Shown: piece by piece, positions 52,112 to 61,042 of the stretch
Position numbering within the stretch: position 1 is the first letter of the stretch
How the letters are laid out: each line of letters begins with the position of its first letter
DNA from: Mycobacterium bourgelatii
Lineage (GTDB): Bacteria; Actinomycetota; Actinomycetes; Mycobacteriales; Mycobacteriaceae
Assembly (NCBI RefSeq): GCF_010723575.1
Contig: NZ_BLKZ01000001.1
Coordinates: forward strand, 248,001 to 312,000
DNA length: 64,000 bases
Reading direction: 5' to 3'
The notes under the pieces: model-generated
Told to the model about the DNA's origin: nothing
What the model saw: only the letters and a program-made list of their open reading frames with translations
The model's database searches: none
Position numbers and translations under genes: made by a program

Positions 52112-54403
52112 CTAGAACGTGCTGATGGGGCGCACCTTGTTGGCCATGTCCACCAGGGTGTAGCGGTGCCGCTGCGTGGGCGCGATCCGGGCCAGGCTGC
52201 GAAGCGACGCCTCCACACCCAGCCGCAGCCCGTGATCGGTGAACGGGAATCCGAGGATGTGGTTGGTGCTGGCCTCGTTGTCCTGCAACCAGTCCATCGC
52301 GCTACCCAACACCAGGGCGCGGATCTGCAGAACGCGGGGTTCCGTCGGTGGCAGCGCCTCGACCCGGCGCGCGGCGTCGCGAATCTGCTCCTCGGTGACC
52401 TCGCTGGTCGAGCGGCCCGACAGCAGGGTCACCGCACTGGTGAGGCGCGCGGTCGTGAAATGCCGTGAGGTGGGGGGCACTTCGTCGAGAACCTCCACCG
52501 CTCCGACCCGATCCCCTTTGGCTGCAAGGGATCTGGCTAGGCCGAAGGCCGCCGAGATGACGCCGTCGTTGGTCTTCCACACGGTCCGGTAGAAATCGTT
52601 CTCGTCGGGCCTGCCGGCCAATTCCGCGGTTGCGGCCAACGCGAGCTTGGGTGCCAACTCGCCCGGGAAGGTGTCCAGCACCTCGGTGAAATGTTTTGTG
52701 GCGGAGTCGTAGTCGCCGGTCAGCAGTTCGGCGACCGCCCGATACCAGACCAACCGCCAGCGCCAGCCCACCCGTTCGGCCAGGTCGTCGAGCTTGCGGG
52801 TGGCCTTGGCGACGTCACCCAGGTCCAGCAGGGCCCGCACTTCCATCAGCGGCAGCTCGACCGACTCCGAAACGTCCAGGCCGTCCGCTTCCAGCGAGCC
52901 GTGGCGGGCCGCCCGCAGCGAGTCCAGTGTCTGCACCGGCTGCGACAGCAGCGTGGCCTGCAGAACGGAAGCCGCGACGTCATTGGGATCGATCAGCGGC
53001 ACCGAGAGCGCGGTGACGATCTCCTTTGCGGTCAACTTCTCCGAATGCACCTGGCCGTCCAGATAGACGTCGGTGTGCGCCAACGACAGCTCGACACCGA
53101 AGGTCGCGCGGCTGGGGCTGAAGATCGTCGACAAACCGGGTCTGGGCGTCCCCGTGTCCAGGGCGACCACCTCGCGCAGCACGCCCATCAGCTGCGCGGA
53201 CATCTCCTCGGTGGTGGCGAATCGGCGCCGCGGGTCCGGGTCGATGGCGCGACGCAACATGCGGCCGAACGAGTCGTACTTCTTCAGCACCGGATCGTCT
53301 TCGGGGAGGCCGTCGACGTAGCGGCCGTTGCGGGTGCGCAGGTTCAAGGTCAGCGCCGCCAGGGTGCGTCCCACGGTGTAGATGTCGGTGGCCACCGTCG
53401 GGCCGGTCCGCACGATCTCAGGCGCTTGGAAACCCGGAGTGCCGTAGAGATATCCGAACGAGTTGATCCGCGACACCGCACCCAGGTCGATCAGCTTGAG
53501 CTGCTCCTCGGTGAGCATGATGTTTTCCGGCTTCAGGTCGTTGTAGACCAAGCCGAGGGCGTGCAGGTAGCCGAGCGCGGGCAGGATTTCCAGGATGTAG
53601 GCGATCGCCTCGGAGACCGGTAGCTTCCCGCCCTTTTTCGCACTGTGTTTGAGCGAATGCCCGCCCACGTACTCCATGACGATGTAGCCGACGGGGTCCC
53701 CATGCCGGTCGGTGTGCTCGACGAAGTTGAAGATCTGCACGATCGACGGGTGTACGACCTCGGCCAGGAACTGGCGTTCGGCCATGGCGATCGCCTGGGC
53801 CTCGGCGTCACCGGAGTGGACCAGGCCTTTGAGCACCACCGGGCGGTCGTTGACGTTGCGGTCCAGGGCCAGGTAGATCCAGCCCAGGCCACCGTGGGCG
53901 ATGCAGCCCTTCACCTCGTATTGGCCGGCAATGACGTCGCCGGGGCTCAGTTGCGGCAGGAATGAGTACGGACTGCCGCAGTACGGGCACCAGCCTTCCG
54001 AGCTCCCCTCGCCTTCCGCGCCGGACCGCCCGACCGGTCGTCCGCAGTTCCAGCAAAACCGCTTGGATTCCGGCACCACCGGGTTGGTCATCAGGGCTTC
54101 GAGCGGATCGATGTCGGGAACCCGCGGAATCTCCACCAGCCCGCCGGCGAGCCGTCGGACCTGCTGCAGCCGGGTGGTCACCATCCGGTCGTTCGGCTCG
54201 GTGTCCAACGAGCCGCCCAGGTAGATCAGGTCGTCGTCATCGTCATCGTCGTCGTCGAAGTCGGGACGGAATAGGGCCTGGGTGGCTTGCGGTCGTTGCG
54301 ACGCCCCGGTGGTGTGCATGTCCGCCGGGTCCACCGGTTGGGTACCGGGCATCGAGTCTTCGTGGTCGACGTGCTCGACCGATTCGGATTCTGGCTTGCC
54401 CAT
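52112..54403 (-). CDS. pknG: Serine/threonine protein kinase G
   Basis: This 763-residue soluble kinase regulates glutamate/TCA metabolism through GarA phosphorylation. Order of parts: an acidic N-terminal tail with nine consecutive Asp residues; a rubredoxin-like domain with CWNCG (about residue 120) and CPYCG; the kinase domain with GGLGWIYLALD, the ATP lysine in PVVLKGL, the catalytic loop YNDLKPENIML and LIDLGAVSR; then a C-terminal TPR-rich region of about 350 residues. The PknG-specific features (rubredoxin plus TPR) are all intact. ATG at 54403 overlaps the glnH stop as TGATG. Confidence 0.97.
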   Translation of the reverse strand: MGKPESESVEHVDHEDSMPGTQPVDPADMHTTGASQRPQATQALFRPDFDDDDDDDDDLIYLGGSLDTEPNDRMVTTRLQQVRRLAGGLVEIPRVPDIDPLEALMTNPVVPESKRFCWNCGRPVGRSGAEGEGSSEGWCPYCGSPYSFLPQLSPGDVIAGQYEVKGCIAHGGLGWIYLALDRNVNDRPVVLKGLVHSGDAEAQAIAMAERQFLAEVVHPSIVQIFNFVEHTDRHGDPVGYIVMEYVGGHSLKHSAKKGGKLPVSEAIAYILEILPALGYLHALGLVYNDLKPENIMLTEEQLKLIDLGAVSRINSFGYLYGTPGFQAPEIVRTGPTVATDIYTVGRTLAALTLNLRTRNGRYVDGLPEDDPVLKKYDSFGRMLRRAIDPDPRRRFATTEEMSAQLMGVLREVVALDTGTPRPGLSTIFSPSRATFGVELSLAHTDVYLDGQVHSEKLTAKEIVTALSVPLIDPNDVAASVLQATLLSQPVQTLDSLRAARHGSLEADGLDVSESVELPLMEVRALLDLGDVAKATRKLDDLAERVGWRWRLVWYRAVAELLTGDYDSATKHFTEVLDTFPGELAPKLALAATAELAGRPDENDFYRTVWKTNDGVISAAFGLARSLAAKGDRVGAVEVLDEVPPTSRHFTTARLTSAVTLLSGRSTSEVTEEQIRDAARRVEALPPTEPRVLQIRALVLGSAMDWLQDNEASTNHILGFPFTDHGLRLGVEASLRSLARIAPTQRHRYTLVDMANKVRPISTF

Positions 54404-55380
54404 CAGTCCACGTACCTCGGTTGGGGCGGTACGGGCGCCGGCCCGAGAACGGTCAACCACTTGCGGTACAGCGTGTTCCAGGTGCCGTCCCCGCGAATGC
54501 GTTCGAGCGTGCCGTTGACGAACCGGACGAGGCCGGTGTTCTCCAGGTTGATTCCGATGCCGTAGGGCTGGTTGGCCATGTTCGGTCCGACGATGTGCAG
54601 ATAGGGGTCTTCCTCGACCAGGCCGGCCAGGATCGTGTCGTCGGTGCTGACGGCGTCGATTTGCCGCTGTTGCATCGCGACCAGGCAGTCGGCCCAGTTC
54701 ACCACCGACACGATGATGGGCGGCGGCGCGATCTCGCGGACCCGTCGCAGCGACGTCGTGCCCCGGGCCACGCAAACCCGCTTACCCGACAGATCGCTCA
54801 CCTTCGCGATCGGCGAGTCCCGCGGGGCCAGGATTCGCTGGTTGGCGTCGAGGTAGACGGTGGAGAAGTTGATCAGCTTGCGCCGCTCGCAGGTGATGGT
54901 CATGGTCTTGACGACCACGTCGACGCGTGACTTCTGCAGCGCGGTGATCCGCTCGTCGGCCGACAGGATGCGGTACTCGACATGCGACGGGCCGCCGAAG
55001 ATGTCGCGGGCGATCTCACCGGCGATGTCGACGTCGAAGCCCGTGATTTCGCCGGTGATCGGGTCGCGGAAGCTGAACAGGTTGCTGCCGATGTCGAGCC
55101 CGACGATCAGCCGGCCCCTGGCACGGATATTGGCCACCGCGGCGTCGGCATCGGCCTTGTTGGGGAAGGGGCGCAGGCTCGCGGTGGGATTGCAGTCCTG
55201 GGCGGTGTTGTCCGGCGGCAGCGGGGGTTCCAGCGGCATTTCCTGCATTCCGACCGGCGTGGGCTGCGCCAGCGTCGGCGGCGCCTCCACGGTCAGCGGC
55301 TCCGGCTGCCCGCAGCCGGCCAGCAGGAATGCCGCGAACGCCACGCCCGCTAACCGGCGCGGGATAGCCACGCGACTCAT
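54403..55380 (-). CDS. glnH: Amino-acid-binding lipoprotein GlnH
   Basis: This 325-residue lipoprotein has the signal MSRVAIPRRLAGVAFAAFLL and lipobox LAGC. The mature part is a type 2 periplasmic binding protein (SBP_bac_3): LIVGLDIGSNLFSFRDPITGEITGFDVDIAGEIARDIFG at positions 55120-55000 and LSGKRVCVARGTTSL. GlnH binds aspartate/glutamate outside the membrane and signals through GlnX to PknG. I chose the ATG at 55380, which overlaps the glnX stop as TGATG; a longer frame would extend into glnX. Confidence 0.94.
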   Translation of the reverse strand: MSRVAIPRRLAGVAFAAFLLAGCGQPEPLTVEAPPTLAQPTPVGMQEMPLEPPLPPDNTAQDCNPTASLRPFPNKADADAAVANIRARGRLIVGLDIGSNLFSFRDPITGEITGFDVDIAGEIARDIFGGPSHVEYRILSADERITALQKSRVDVVVKTMTITCERRKLINFSTVYLDANQRILAPRDSPIAKVSDLSGKRVCVARGTTSLRRVREIAPPPIIVSVVNWADCLVAMQQRQIDAVSTDDTILAGLVEEDPYLHIVGPNMANQPYGIGINLENTGLVRFVNGTLERIRGDGTWNTLYRKWLTVLGPAPVPPQPRYVD

Positions 55381-56726
55381 CACCGATACTCTTTCAGCCT
55401 CGGCCACAACCCCAGGGCCACCGCGATCGCGGCGCCCAGGCTGAGTACCACCCCGCCCACCTGTGCGCCGGCCAAGCCGCGGCGCGCATTGAGAACGTCG
55501 TTGCGCAGACGGTTGCGGCTTTGCTCCATGGCTTTGGTCAGTGCTTCGTCGAGCTTGTCGAACGCCGGGGTGGAGTCGTCCTCACCCTTGCCCAGTGCGA
55601 CTTGGGTCGCGGCCCGGTAATTACCGACGGAGATGTAGGCGTTGATCCGGTCGTTGGCCTGCTTCCACCGGACCAATAGCTGGTCGGCGCCCTGCAGATC
55701 GGGTTTGTCGACTGCGTCGTGGCGTGACATGTATTCGGTGAGTTCGCGGTGCATCGTGTCGATGCGCTGATAGAACGCCTGCTTGCGAACCTCTTCGTCG
55801 CCGCGGCGGATCAGCGACAGCGTCTCGTCGGCGCGTGCTTGCTGGGCCGTGATGGCCAGGTTGGTGACTGTCTTCAGGGATTCGGCGGCAGTGTCTTTCG
55901 CGCTCCGACTCGCCGTCGTGGAGATAGTCAACGCGGTTCCGACCCACACCACCATGACGAGGATACCGAGCCCGCCCACCACCAGGCCTGGGTTAATTCG
56001 TCGGCGGGTGCGCCGGGCCAGCCAGCGGTGTGCGAACGCGCCGAAGGCAATGGTGGTCGCGACGACGAGGATCACCGGCGCCGGGATCTGCGTCGACGCA
56101 GTGGTTTCGCTATCCACCCGGTTCGACGTCGCCTGGTAGAGCTGCTGCGCGTCGGGCAGGATCGTCGACTGCATCAGCCCGGACGCCTCCGACAGGTACG
56201 ACGAGCCCACCGGATTACCCGCGCGATTGTTGGTACGGGCGATCTCGACCAGTCCGGTGTAGACCGCGAGTTCGGCGTTGAGCCTGCCCAGCAACTGCAC
56301 GCACGGAATCGGAGGCTTCCCCCCGCACTGCAGCTCGTCGGTGAGTCCACTGGATGCTCGGGTGACGGCGACCGCGGCCTCGGTGATGGCCTGCTCGTAA
56401 CGAATACGAACGGCGCGTGGTTCGGCCTGGGCGATGAATGCGGTCGCCGCGGCGGCGTCGGCCACCGACAGCGTCGTGTAGAGATGCCCGGCCGCGAACG
56501 ACAACGGCTCGGTGTGGTTCAAGACGGTCGTCAGCACCTGCTGACGGTGGTTGATGGTCGTCGACGTTGCGAAGGCGCTGGTTACACCGAGCGTCGCCAG
56601 CACGATCCCGATGGTCAAAATACGGCCGGGTGTGGTGGAGATGAACCACCAACGCGGATGCGCCGGTTCGGCGGGCGAGCGCGATCCCAACGGTTCGGTC
56701 GACGGGTGCGCCAGCTCAACCGTCAC
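55380..56726 (-). CDS. glnX: GlnX membrane sensor-like protein
   Basis: This 448-residue membrane protein has four hydrophobic helices: one near residue 35-53, two in the middle (APVILVVATTIAFGAFAHRW and VVGGLGILVMVVWVGTALTI) and one near the C-terminus (VGGVVLSLGAAIAVALGLWP). Two extracytoplasmic helical loops resemble chemoreceptor-like sensor domains. It is the transmembrane link between GlnH outside and PknG inside. The three genes are joined by TGATG overlaps, consistent with a fixed stoichiometry. Matches Rv0412c. Confidence 0.9.
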   Translation of the reverse strand: MTVELAHPSTEPLGSRSPAEPAHPRWWFISTTPGRILTIGIVLATLGVTSAFATSTTINHRQQVLTTVLNHTEPLSFAAGHLYTTLSVADAAAATAFIAQAEPRAVRIRYEQAITEAAVAVTRASSGLTDELQCGGKPPIPCVQLLGRLNAELAVYTGLVEIARTNNRAGNPVGSSYLSEASGLMQSTILPDAQQLYQATSNRVDSETTASTQIPAPVILVVATTIAFGAFAHRWLARRTRRRINPGLVVGGLGILVMVVWVGTALTISTTASRSAKDTAAESLKTVTNLAITAQQARADETLSLIRRGDEEVRKQAFYQRIDTMHRELTEYMSRHDAVDKPDLQGADQLLVRWKQANDRINAYISVGNYRAATQVALGKGEDDSTPAFDKLDEALTKAMEQSRNRLRNDVLNARRGLAGAQVGGVVLSLGAAIAVALGLWPRLKEYR

Positions 56727-56819
56727 GACTGTTCGGACCTCATCTCTCCGGCGATCTTACCGGCCTTCATAAGCGAATTCTAAGAGAAGCTTTCTGCAGA
56801 TGGGGGTAGGTGGAGCCGA

Positions 56820-57473
56820 TTGCCCGCAAACTGTCGAACGCACCGTGCCTATCCTGAGTGCGTGCAGGGCGACGGCGACGGCTGGGTGATATCCGACCGC
56901 GGTGTCCACTATTGGGGCAAGTTCGGCGCCGCAGGTCTGCTACTCAGGGCACCGCGCGCCGACGGCACCCCGGCGGTGCTGCTGCAACACCGGGCGATTT
57001 GGAGCCACCAGGGCGGGACCTGGGGCCTACCGGGCGGCGCCCGCGACAGCCACGAGACGCCGGAACAGACCGCCGTGCGTGAAGCCCGGGAAGAGGCGGG
57101 TCTGCGCGCCGAGCAGCTCGCCGTGCGCGGAACCGTGGTGACCGCCACCGCAAGCGGCACCGCGTGGACCTACACCACCGTCGTCGCCGACGCCAACGAG
57201 TTGCTGGATACCTTGCCCAACCGGGAAAGCGCCGAGCTGCGCTGGGTGGCCGAGGACGAGGTGGCCGACCTGCCGCTGCATCCTGGGTTCGCCGCCAGCT
57301 GGCAGCGGCTGCGCACGTCGCTGGCCACCGTGCCGCTCGACCACGGCGACGAGCGCCGCCAACTCCTGCCACGCACCTTGCAGGTCGAAGACGGTGTGTT
57401 CGTCTGGTGCATGCCGGGCGACGCCGATCAGGCTCCGTCGAAGTTGAGTCTCCTGATCAGCTCGCTGCTGTAA
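56820..57473 (+). CDS. mutT3: Nudix hydrolase MutT3
   Basis: This 217-residue protein has the complete Nudix box GGARDSHETPEQTAVREAREEAGL (positions about 57032-57103), with the REaxEEaG metal-binding core, and an N-terminal strand region LLLRAPRADGTPAVLLQHRAIWSHQGGTWGLPG. MutT3 hydrolyses oxidised or damaged nucleotides. The start at the TTG (56820) keeps similarity to the M. tuberculosis N-terminus; a GTG at 56862 gives a shorter product and cannot be excluded. It overlaps the convergent thiE gene by 17 bp. Confidence 0.87.
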   Translation: MPANCRTHRAYPECVQGDGDGWVISDRGVHYWGKFGAAGLLLRAPRADGTPAVLLQHRAIWSHQGGTWGLPGGARDSHETPEQTAVREAREEAGLRAEQLAVRGTVVTATASGTAWTYTTVVADANELLDTLPNRESAELRWVAEDEVADLPLHPGFAASWQRLRTSLATVPLDHGDERRQLLPRTLQVEDGVFVWCMPGDADQAPSKLSLLISSLL

Positions 57474-58137
57474 GCGCGGCCCTCAGTTGCGCGGCCGCCG
57501 CACGGGGGTCGTCGGCGGCCGTGATCGCCCGGACCACCACGATCCGCCGGGCCCCGGCATCCAGCACCTGCGACAACCGCTGCGCGTCGATGCCGCCGAT
57601 GGCGAACCACGGCTTGTCGCCGCCGAGCCCGGCGGCGGTCCGGACCAGGTCGAGCCCGGCGGCCGCGCGGCCGGGCTTGGTCGGGGTAGGCCAGCAGGGG
57701 CCGACGCAGAAATAGTCGCAGTCGCCGGCCTGGGCCGCTGCCGCCTGGACGCCGTCATGGGTGGAGACGCCGATGACGACGTCGGGTCCCACGATCTCCC
57801 GCGCTGTGGCCGGGGGCAGGTCGCGTTGGCCCAGGTGCAGCACGTCCGCGCCGGCCGCTCGGGCGATGTCGGCGCGGTCATTCACCGCGAACAGCGCGCC
57901 GTGCCGGCGGGCGGCGTCGGCGAGGATCTCGCACGCGGCCAGCTCGTCACGCGCCTCCAGCGGGCCGAACCGCTGCTCCCCGGGCGAGCCCTTGTCCCGC
58001 AGCTGAATGATGTCGACGCCGCCGGCCAGGGCCGCGTCGGCGAACTCGGCCAGATCGCCGCGCTCACGGCGGGCATCGGTGCACAGGTAGAGCCTGGCAG
58101 CAGCCAGCCGGGCGTGGTGACGAACTACTGCGTGCAC
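57457..58137 (-). CDS. thiE: Thiamine-phosphate synthase
   Basis: This 226-residue enzyme couples HMP-pyrophosphate with the thiazole phosphate to make thiamine phosphate. Features are LYLCTDA, GGVDIIQLRDKG, LFAVNDRADIA, ADVLHLGQRDLP, the GVSTHDG block and DYFCVGPCWPTPTKPG, and AIGGIDAQRL. It diverges from the thiO-thiS-thiG operon across the TPP riboswitch region, and no second riboswitch is seen on its side. Its start lies 37 bp before the riboswitch. Confidence 0.94.
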   Translation of the reverse strand: MHAVVRHHARLAAARLYLCTDARRERGDLAEFADAALAGGVDIIQLRDKGSPGEQRFGPLEARDELAACEILADAARRHGALFAVNDRADIARAAGADVLHLGQRDLPPATAREIVGPDVVIGVSTHDGVQAAAAQAGDCDYFCVGPCWPTPTKPGRAAAGLDLVRTAAGLGGDKPWFAIGGIDAQRLSQVLDAGARRIVVVRAITAADDPRAAAAQLRAALTAAS

Positions 58138-58174
58138 ATCGCGACGTTAGCGCGCTAGCGTGGACGCTGAAACA

Positions 58175-58275
58175 CACGGGAGTCCCGGGTAACCAGCGGG
58201 GCTGAGAGTGGGCACTGCCACGGACGTGGACTTGCCCTGACCGTCACACCTGATCCGGGTCATGCCGGCGAAGGG
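58175..58275 (+). ncRNA. TPP riboswitch (THI element)
   Basis: The conserved THI parts occur in order: a CGGGAGTCCCGGGTAACC arm, GGCTGAGAG at 58200-58208, a variable P3 stem (GTGGGCACTGCCAC), then GACCGTCACACCTGATCCGG and the closing GTCATGCCGGCGAAGGGAGG. It ends at the RBS of thiO. In this position it most likely blocks ribosome access when thiamine pyrophosphate is bound. Confidence 0.95.
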
Positions 58276-58283
58276 AGGAGGAA

Positions 58284-59342
58284 ATGACCAGCCCAGCGAA
58301 ACCGGCGAACTCCGCTGGCGGCGCCGCGGGGTCCTTGTCCGTAATCGGTGGCGGCGTCATCGGCTTGTCCATAGCGCGTCGGGCGGCCCAGGCCGGATGG
58401 CGGGTGCGGGTGCATCGCACCGACGAACGCGGGGCGTCCTGGGTGGCCGGCGGCATGCTGGCCCCGCACAGTGAAGGCTGGCCGGGCGAGGAACAGTTGT
58501 TGCGGCTGGGTCTGGAGTCGTTGCGGCTGTGGCACGAAGGCGGCTATCTGGACGGCCTGCCGCCGCATGTGGTCACCGCCCGCGAGTCGCTGGTCGTGGC
58601 AGTCGACCAAGCCGACGTCGCCGACCTGCGTACCGTCGCTGACTGGCTGTCCGCGCAGGGCCACCCGGTGTGCTGGGAATCGGCCGCTCGCGACGTCGAA
58701 CCCCAGTTGGCGCAAGGAATCCGGCACGGCTTCCGGGCACCCACCGAACTGGCGGTGGACAACCGGGCGCTGGTCGACGCGCTCACCCGGGACTGTGAAC
58801 GCCTCGGTGTGGTGTGGGCCGCGCCGGTGAGCGAGCTGGCGGACGGCTTTGTTGGGGCCGAGGACGCTACCGTGGTGATCGCCAACGGAATCGACGCCCC
58901 GGCGTTGTGGCCCGAGCTGCCGGTACGCCCGGTGAAGGGCGAGGTGCTCCGCCTGCGTTGGCGGAAAGGTTGTATGCCGTTGTTGCAGCGGGTGATTCGA
59001 GCCCGAGTGCATGGCCGGCAGGTGTATGTGGTGCCACGTGGGGACGGCGTCGTCGTCGGCGCCACCCAGTACGAGCACGGCCGCGACACCGCACCCGTCG
59101 TGTCCGGGGTGCGCGACCTGCTCGACGATGCGTGCGCGGTGGTGCCGGCGCTCGGCGAGTACGAATTGGCCGAGTGCGCCGCGGGATTGCGCCCGATGAC
59201 CCCCGACAACCTGCCCTTGGTGCACCGCTTGGACGAGCGCACCCTGGTGGCCGCGGGCCACGGTCGGTCGGGTTTCCTGCTGGCGCCATGGACGGCCGAA
59301 CAGATCATGTCCGAACTCGTTCCGGTGGGAGCCAACTCATGA
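58284..59342 (+). CDS. thiO: FAD-dependent glycine oxidase ThiO
   Basis: This 352-residue oxidase makes iminoglycine, the glycine-derived precursor of the thiazole ring of thiamine. The FAD dinucleotide-binding motif is SVIGGGVIGLSIARRAAQAG near residue 18; others are GGMLAPHSEGWPG, EVLRLR and the C-terminal VAAGHGRSGFLLAPWTAEQI. The strong RBS GGGAGGAGG follows the TPP riboswitch directly. The stop overlaps the thiS ATG. Confidence 0.94.
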   Translation: MTSPAKPANSAGGAAGSLSVIGGGVIGLSIARRAAQAGWRVRVHRTDERGASWVAGGMLAPHSEGWPGEEQLLRLGLESLRLWHEGGYLDGLPPHVVTARESLVVAVDQADVADLRTVADWLSAQGHPVCWESAARDVEPQLAQGIRHGFRAPTELAVDNRALVDALTRDCERLGVVWAAPVSELADGFVGAEDATVVIANGIDAPALWPELPVRPVKGEVLRLRWRKGCMPLLQRVIRARVHGRQVYVVPRGDGVVVGATQYEHGRDTAPVVSGVRDLLDDACAVVPALGEYELAECAAGLRPMTPDNLPLVHRLDERTLVAAGHGRSGFLLAPWTAEQIMSELVPVGANS

Positions 59343-59536
59343 TGGTGGTAGTCAACGAAAAGCAGGTCGAGGTCGACGAACAGACCACCGTGGCCGCATT
59401 GCTGGATTCGCTGGGCTTTCCAGACCGGGGCATCGCGGTGGCGGTGGATTCGACGGTGCTGCCGCGATCACATTGGACGACAAGGCTTTCCGACGGAGCG
59501 CGACTCGAGGTGGTGACGGCGGTGCAGGGTGGATGA
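59339..59536 (+). CDS. thiS: Sulfur-carrier protein ThiS
   Basis: This 65-residue ubiquitin-fold protein ends in the required Gly-Gly and has VVVNEKQVEVDEQTTVAALLDSLG and DGARLEVVTAVQGG. As a thiocarboxylate it donates sulfur for thiazole formation. Its ATG overlaps the thiO stop (ATGA), an ATG 3 bp later is an alternative, and its 3' end overlaps thiG by 8 bp. Confidence 0.96.
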   Translation: MMVVVNEKQVEVDEQTTVAALLDSLGFPDRGIAVAVDSTVLPRSHWTTRLSDGARLEVVTAVQGG

Positions 59537-60287
59537 CACGAAACTGACAATCGGCGACCGCAGCTTCGCCTCGCGTCTCATCATGGGTACCGGGGGAGCG
59601 GCGAACCTGGCGGTGCTGGAGCAGGCCTTGATCGCGTCGGGCACCGAACTGACCACTGTCGCAATGCGCCGGGTCGATGCCGAGGGTGGAACCGGACTGC
59701 TGGACCTGCTCAACCGGCTAGGCATCACACCGCTGCCCAACACCGCAGGTTGTCGCGGCGCCGCCGAGGCGGTGCTGACGGCGCAACTGGCCCGCGAGGC
59801 GCTCAACACCAACTGGGTCAAGCTCGAGGTCATCGCCGACGAACGTACCCTTTTGCCCGATGCGGTCGAATTGGTCAGGGCCGCTGAGCAATTGGTGGAC
59901 GACGGGTTTGTGGTCCTGCCCTATACCAACGACGACCCGGCGCTGGCGCGTCGGCTCGAGGACACCGGGTGTGCCGCGGTGATGCCGCTCGGCTCGCCGA
60001 TCGGCACCGGCCTGGGCATCACGAACCCACACAACATCGAGATGATCGTCTCGCGGGCGGGTGTGCCGGTAATTCTCGACGCCGGCATCGGCACCGCAAG
60101 CGATGCGGCGCTGGCCATGGAATTGGGTTGTGACGCGGTGCTATTGGCCACCGCCGTCACCCGTGCCGCCGACCCGCCGACGATGGCGGCCGCGATGGCC
60201 GCCGCAGTGAACGCCGGGTATCTGGCCCGGCGGGCCGGTCGGATCCCGAAGCGCTTCTGGGCCCAAGCATCCAGCCCGCCTCGATGA
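59529..60287 (+). CDS. thiG: Thiazole synthase ThiG
   Basis: This 252-residue (beta-alpha)8 enzyme forms the thiazole phosphate from DXP, iminoglycine and ThiS thiocarboxylate. Visible blocks are FASRLIMGTGGAANLAVLEQAL, NTAGCRGAAEAVLTAQLARE, the catalytic lysine in NTNWVKLEVIAD, VMPLGSPIGTGLGI and PVILDAGIGTASDAALAMELGCDAVLLATAV. The start is GTG, overlapping thiS. The stop overlaps the following ATG, which couples an SGNH hydrolase to the thiamine operon. Confidence 0.96.
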   Translation: MDDTKLTIGDRSFASRLIMGTGGAANLAVLEQALIASGTELTTVAMRRVDAEGGTGLLDLLNRLGITPLPNTAGCRGAAEAVLTAQLAREALNTNWVKLEVIADERTLLPDAVELVRAAEQLVDDGFVVLPYTNDDPALARRLEDTGCAAVMPLGSPIGTGLGITNPHNIEMIVSRAGVPVILDAGIGTASDAALAMELGCDAVLLATAVTRAADPPTMAAAMAAAVNAGYLARRAGRIPKRFWAQASSPPR

Positions 60288-61042
60288 AACGGTATGTCGC
60301 GCTGGGCAGTTCCATGGCGGCCGGGCCCGGAATTCGGCCGCGGGCGGCGGGTGCGCCCTGGCCGGCGGGCCGGTCGGCGCGCAATTACCCGCACCTGGTC
60401 GCCGAGCGACTGAACCTCGAACTCGTCGACGTCACCTACTCCGGTGCGACGACCGCGCACGTCCTGTCCGACCGTCAGCACGGCGCGCCGCCGCAAATCG
60501 AGGCATTGGATGGCTCGGAGAGCCTGGTTACGGTCACCATTGGCGGGAACGACGTGGGCTACATACCGCTGCTCACGGCGGCGTCACTGCCGAACTTCGC
60601 GCGGCGCTTGCCGCTGCTGGGCGCGCGCATCGGTGAACTGCTGGACCGCGACGCGCGAGATGCCGCGCTGGCGCAGACCTTCGACGCGCTGTGCGAAGTG
60701 GGTGCCACGGTACGCCGGCGTGCCCCGCGGGCGCGGGTGCTCTTCGTCGATTACCTGACGGTGCTGCCGCCTTCCGGCGAGCCGGCCCCACCGCTCTCGA
60801 ACACAGACGCGGACCTAGGGCGGCACGTCGCGTCGAGTCTGGAACGGCTCACCGCCGAGGCCGCATCGTCGACCGGCTGTGAGTTGGTTGGCGCCGCTGC
60901 GGCCAGCCGCGACCATCACGCGTGGTCAGCGGACCCGTGGACGACCAGGCCCGGTGTGCCGCTACCGGGCCGGGTCGCGCCGCTGCACCCCAACGCCGCC
61001 GGCATGCGCGCCGTGGCGGAACTCGTTGCGGCGCAACTGTAA
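60284..61042 (+). CDS. SGNH/GDSL-type hydrolase coupled to thiG
   Basis: This 252-residue esterase-like protein shows the SGNH layout: block I YVALGSSMAAGPGI (catalytic Ser), block III VTIGGNDVGYIPLL (Gly and Asn), and block V LHPNAAGMRAVAELV (His). Block I reads GSSM rather than GDSL, typical for the Rv0518-like mycobacterial branch. No signal peptide. The ATG overlaps the thiG stop, so it may be under the same riboswitch, but any role in thiamine metabolism is not known. It converges with the secreted-protein gene. Confidence 0.85.
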   Translation: MKRYVALGSSMAAGPGIRPRAAGAPWPAGRSARNYPHLVAERLNLELVDVTYSGATTAHVLSDRQHGAPPQIEALDGSESLVTVTIGGNDVGYIPLLTAASLPNFARRLPLLGARIGELLDRDARDAALAQTFDALCEVGATVRRRAPRARVLFVDYLTVLPPSGEPAPPLSNTDADLGRHVASSLERLTAEAASSTGCELVGAAAASRDHHAWSADPWTTRPGVPLPGRVAPLHPNAAGMRAVAELVAAQL

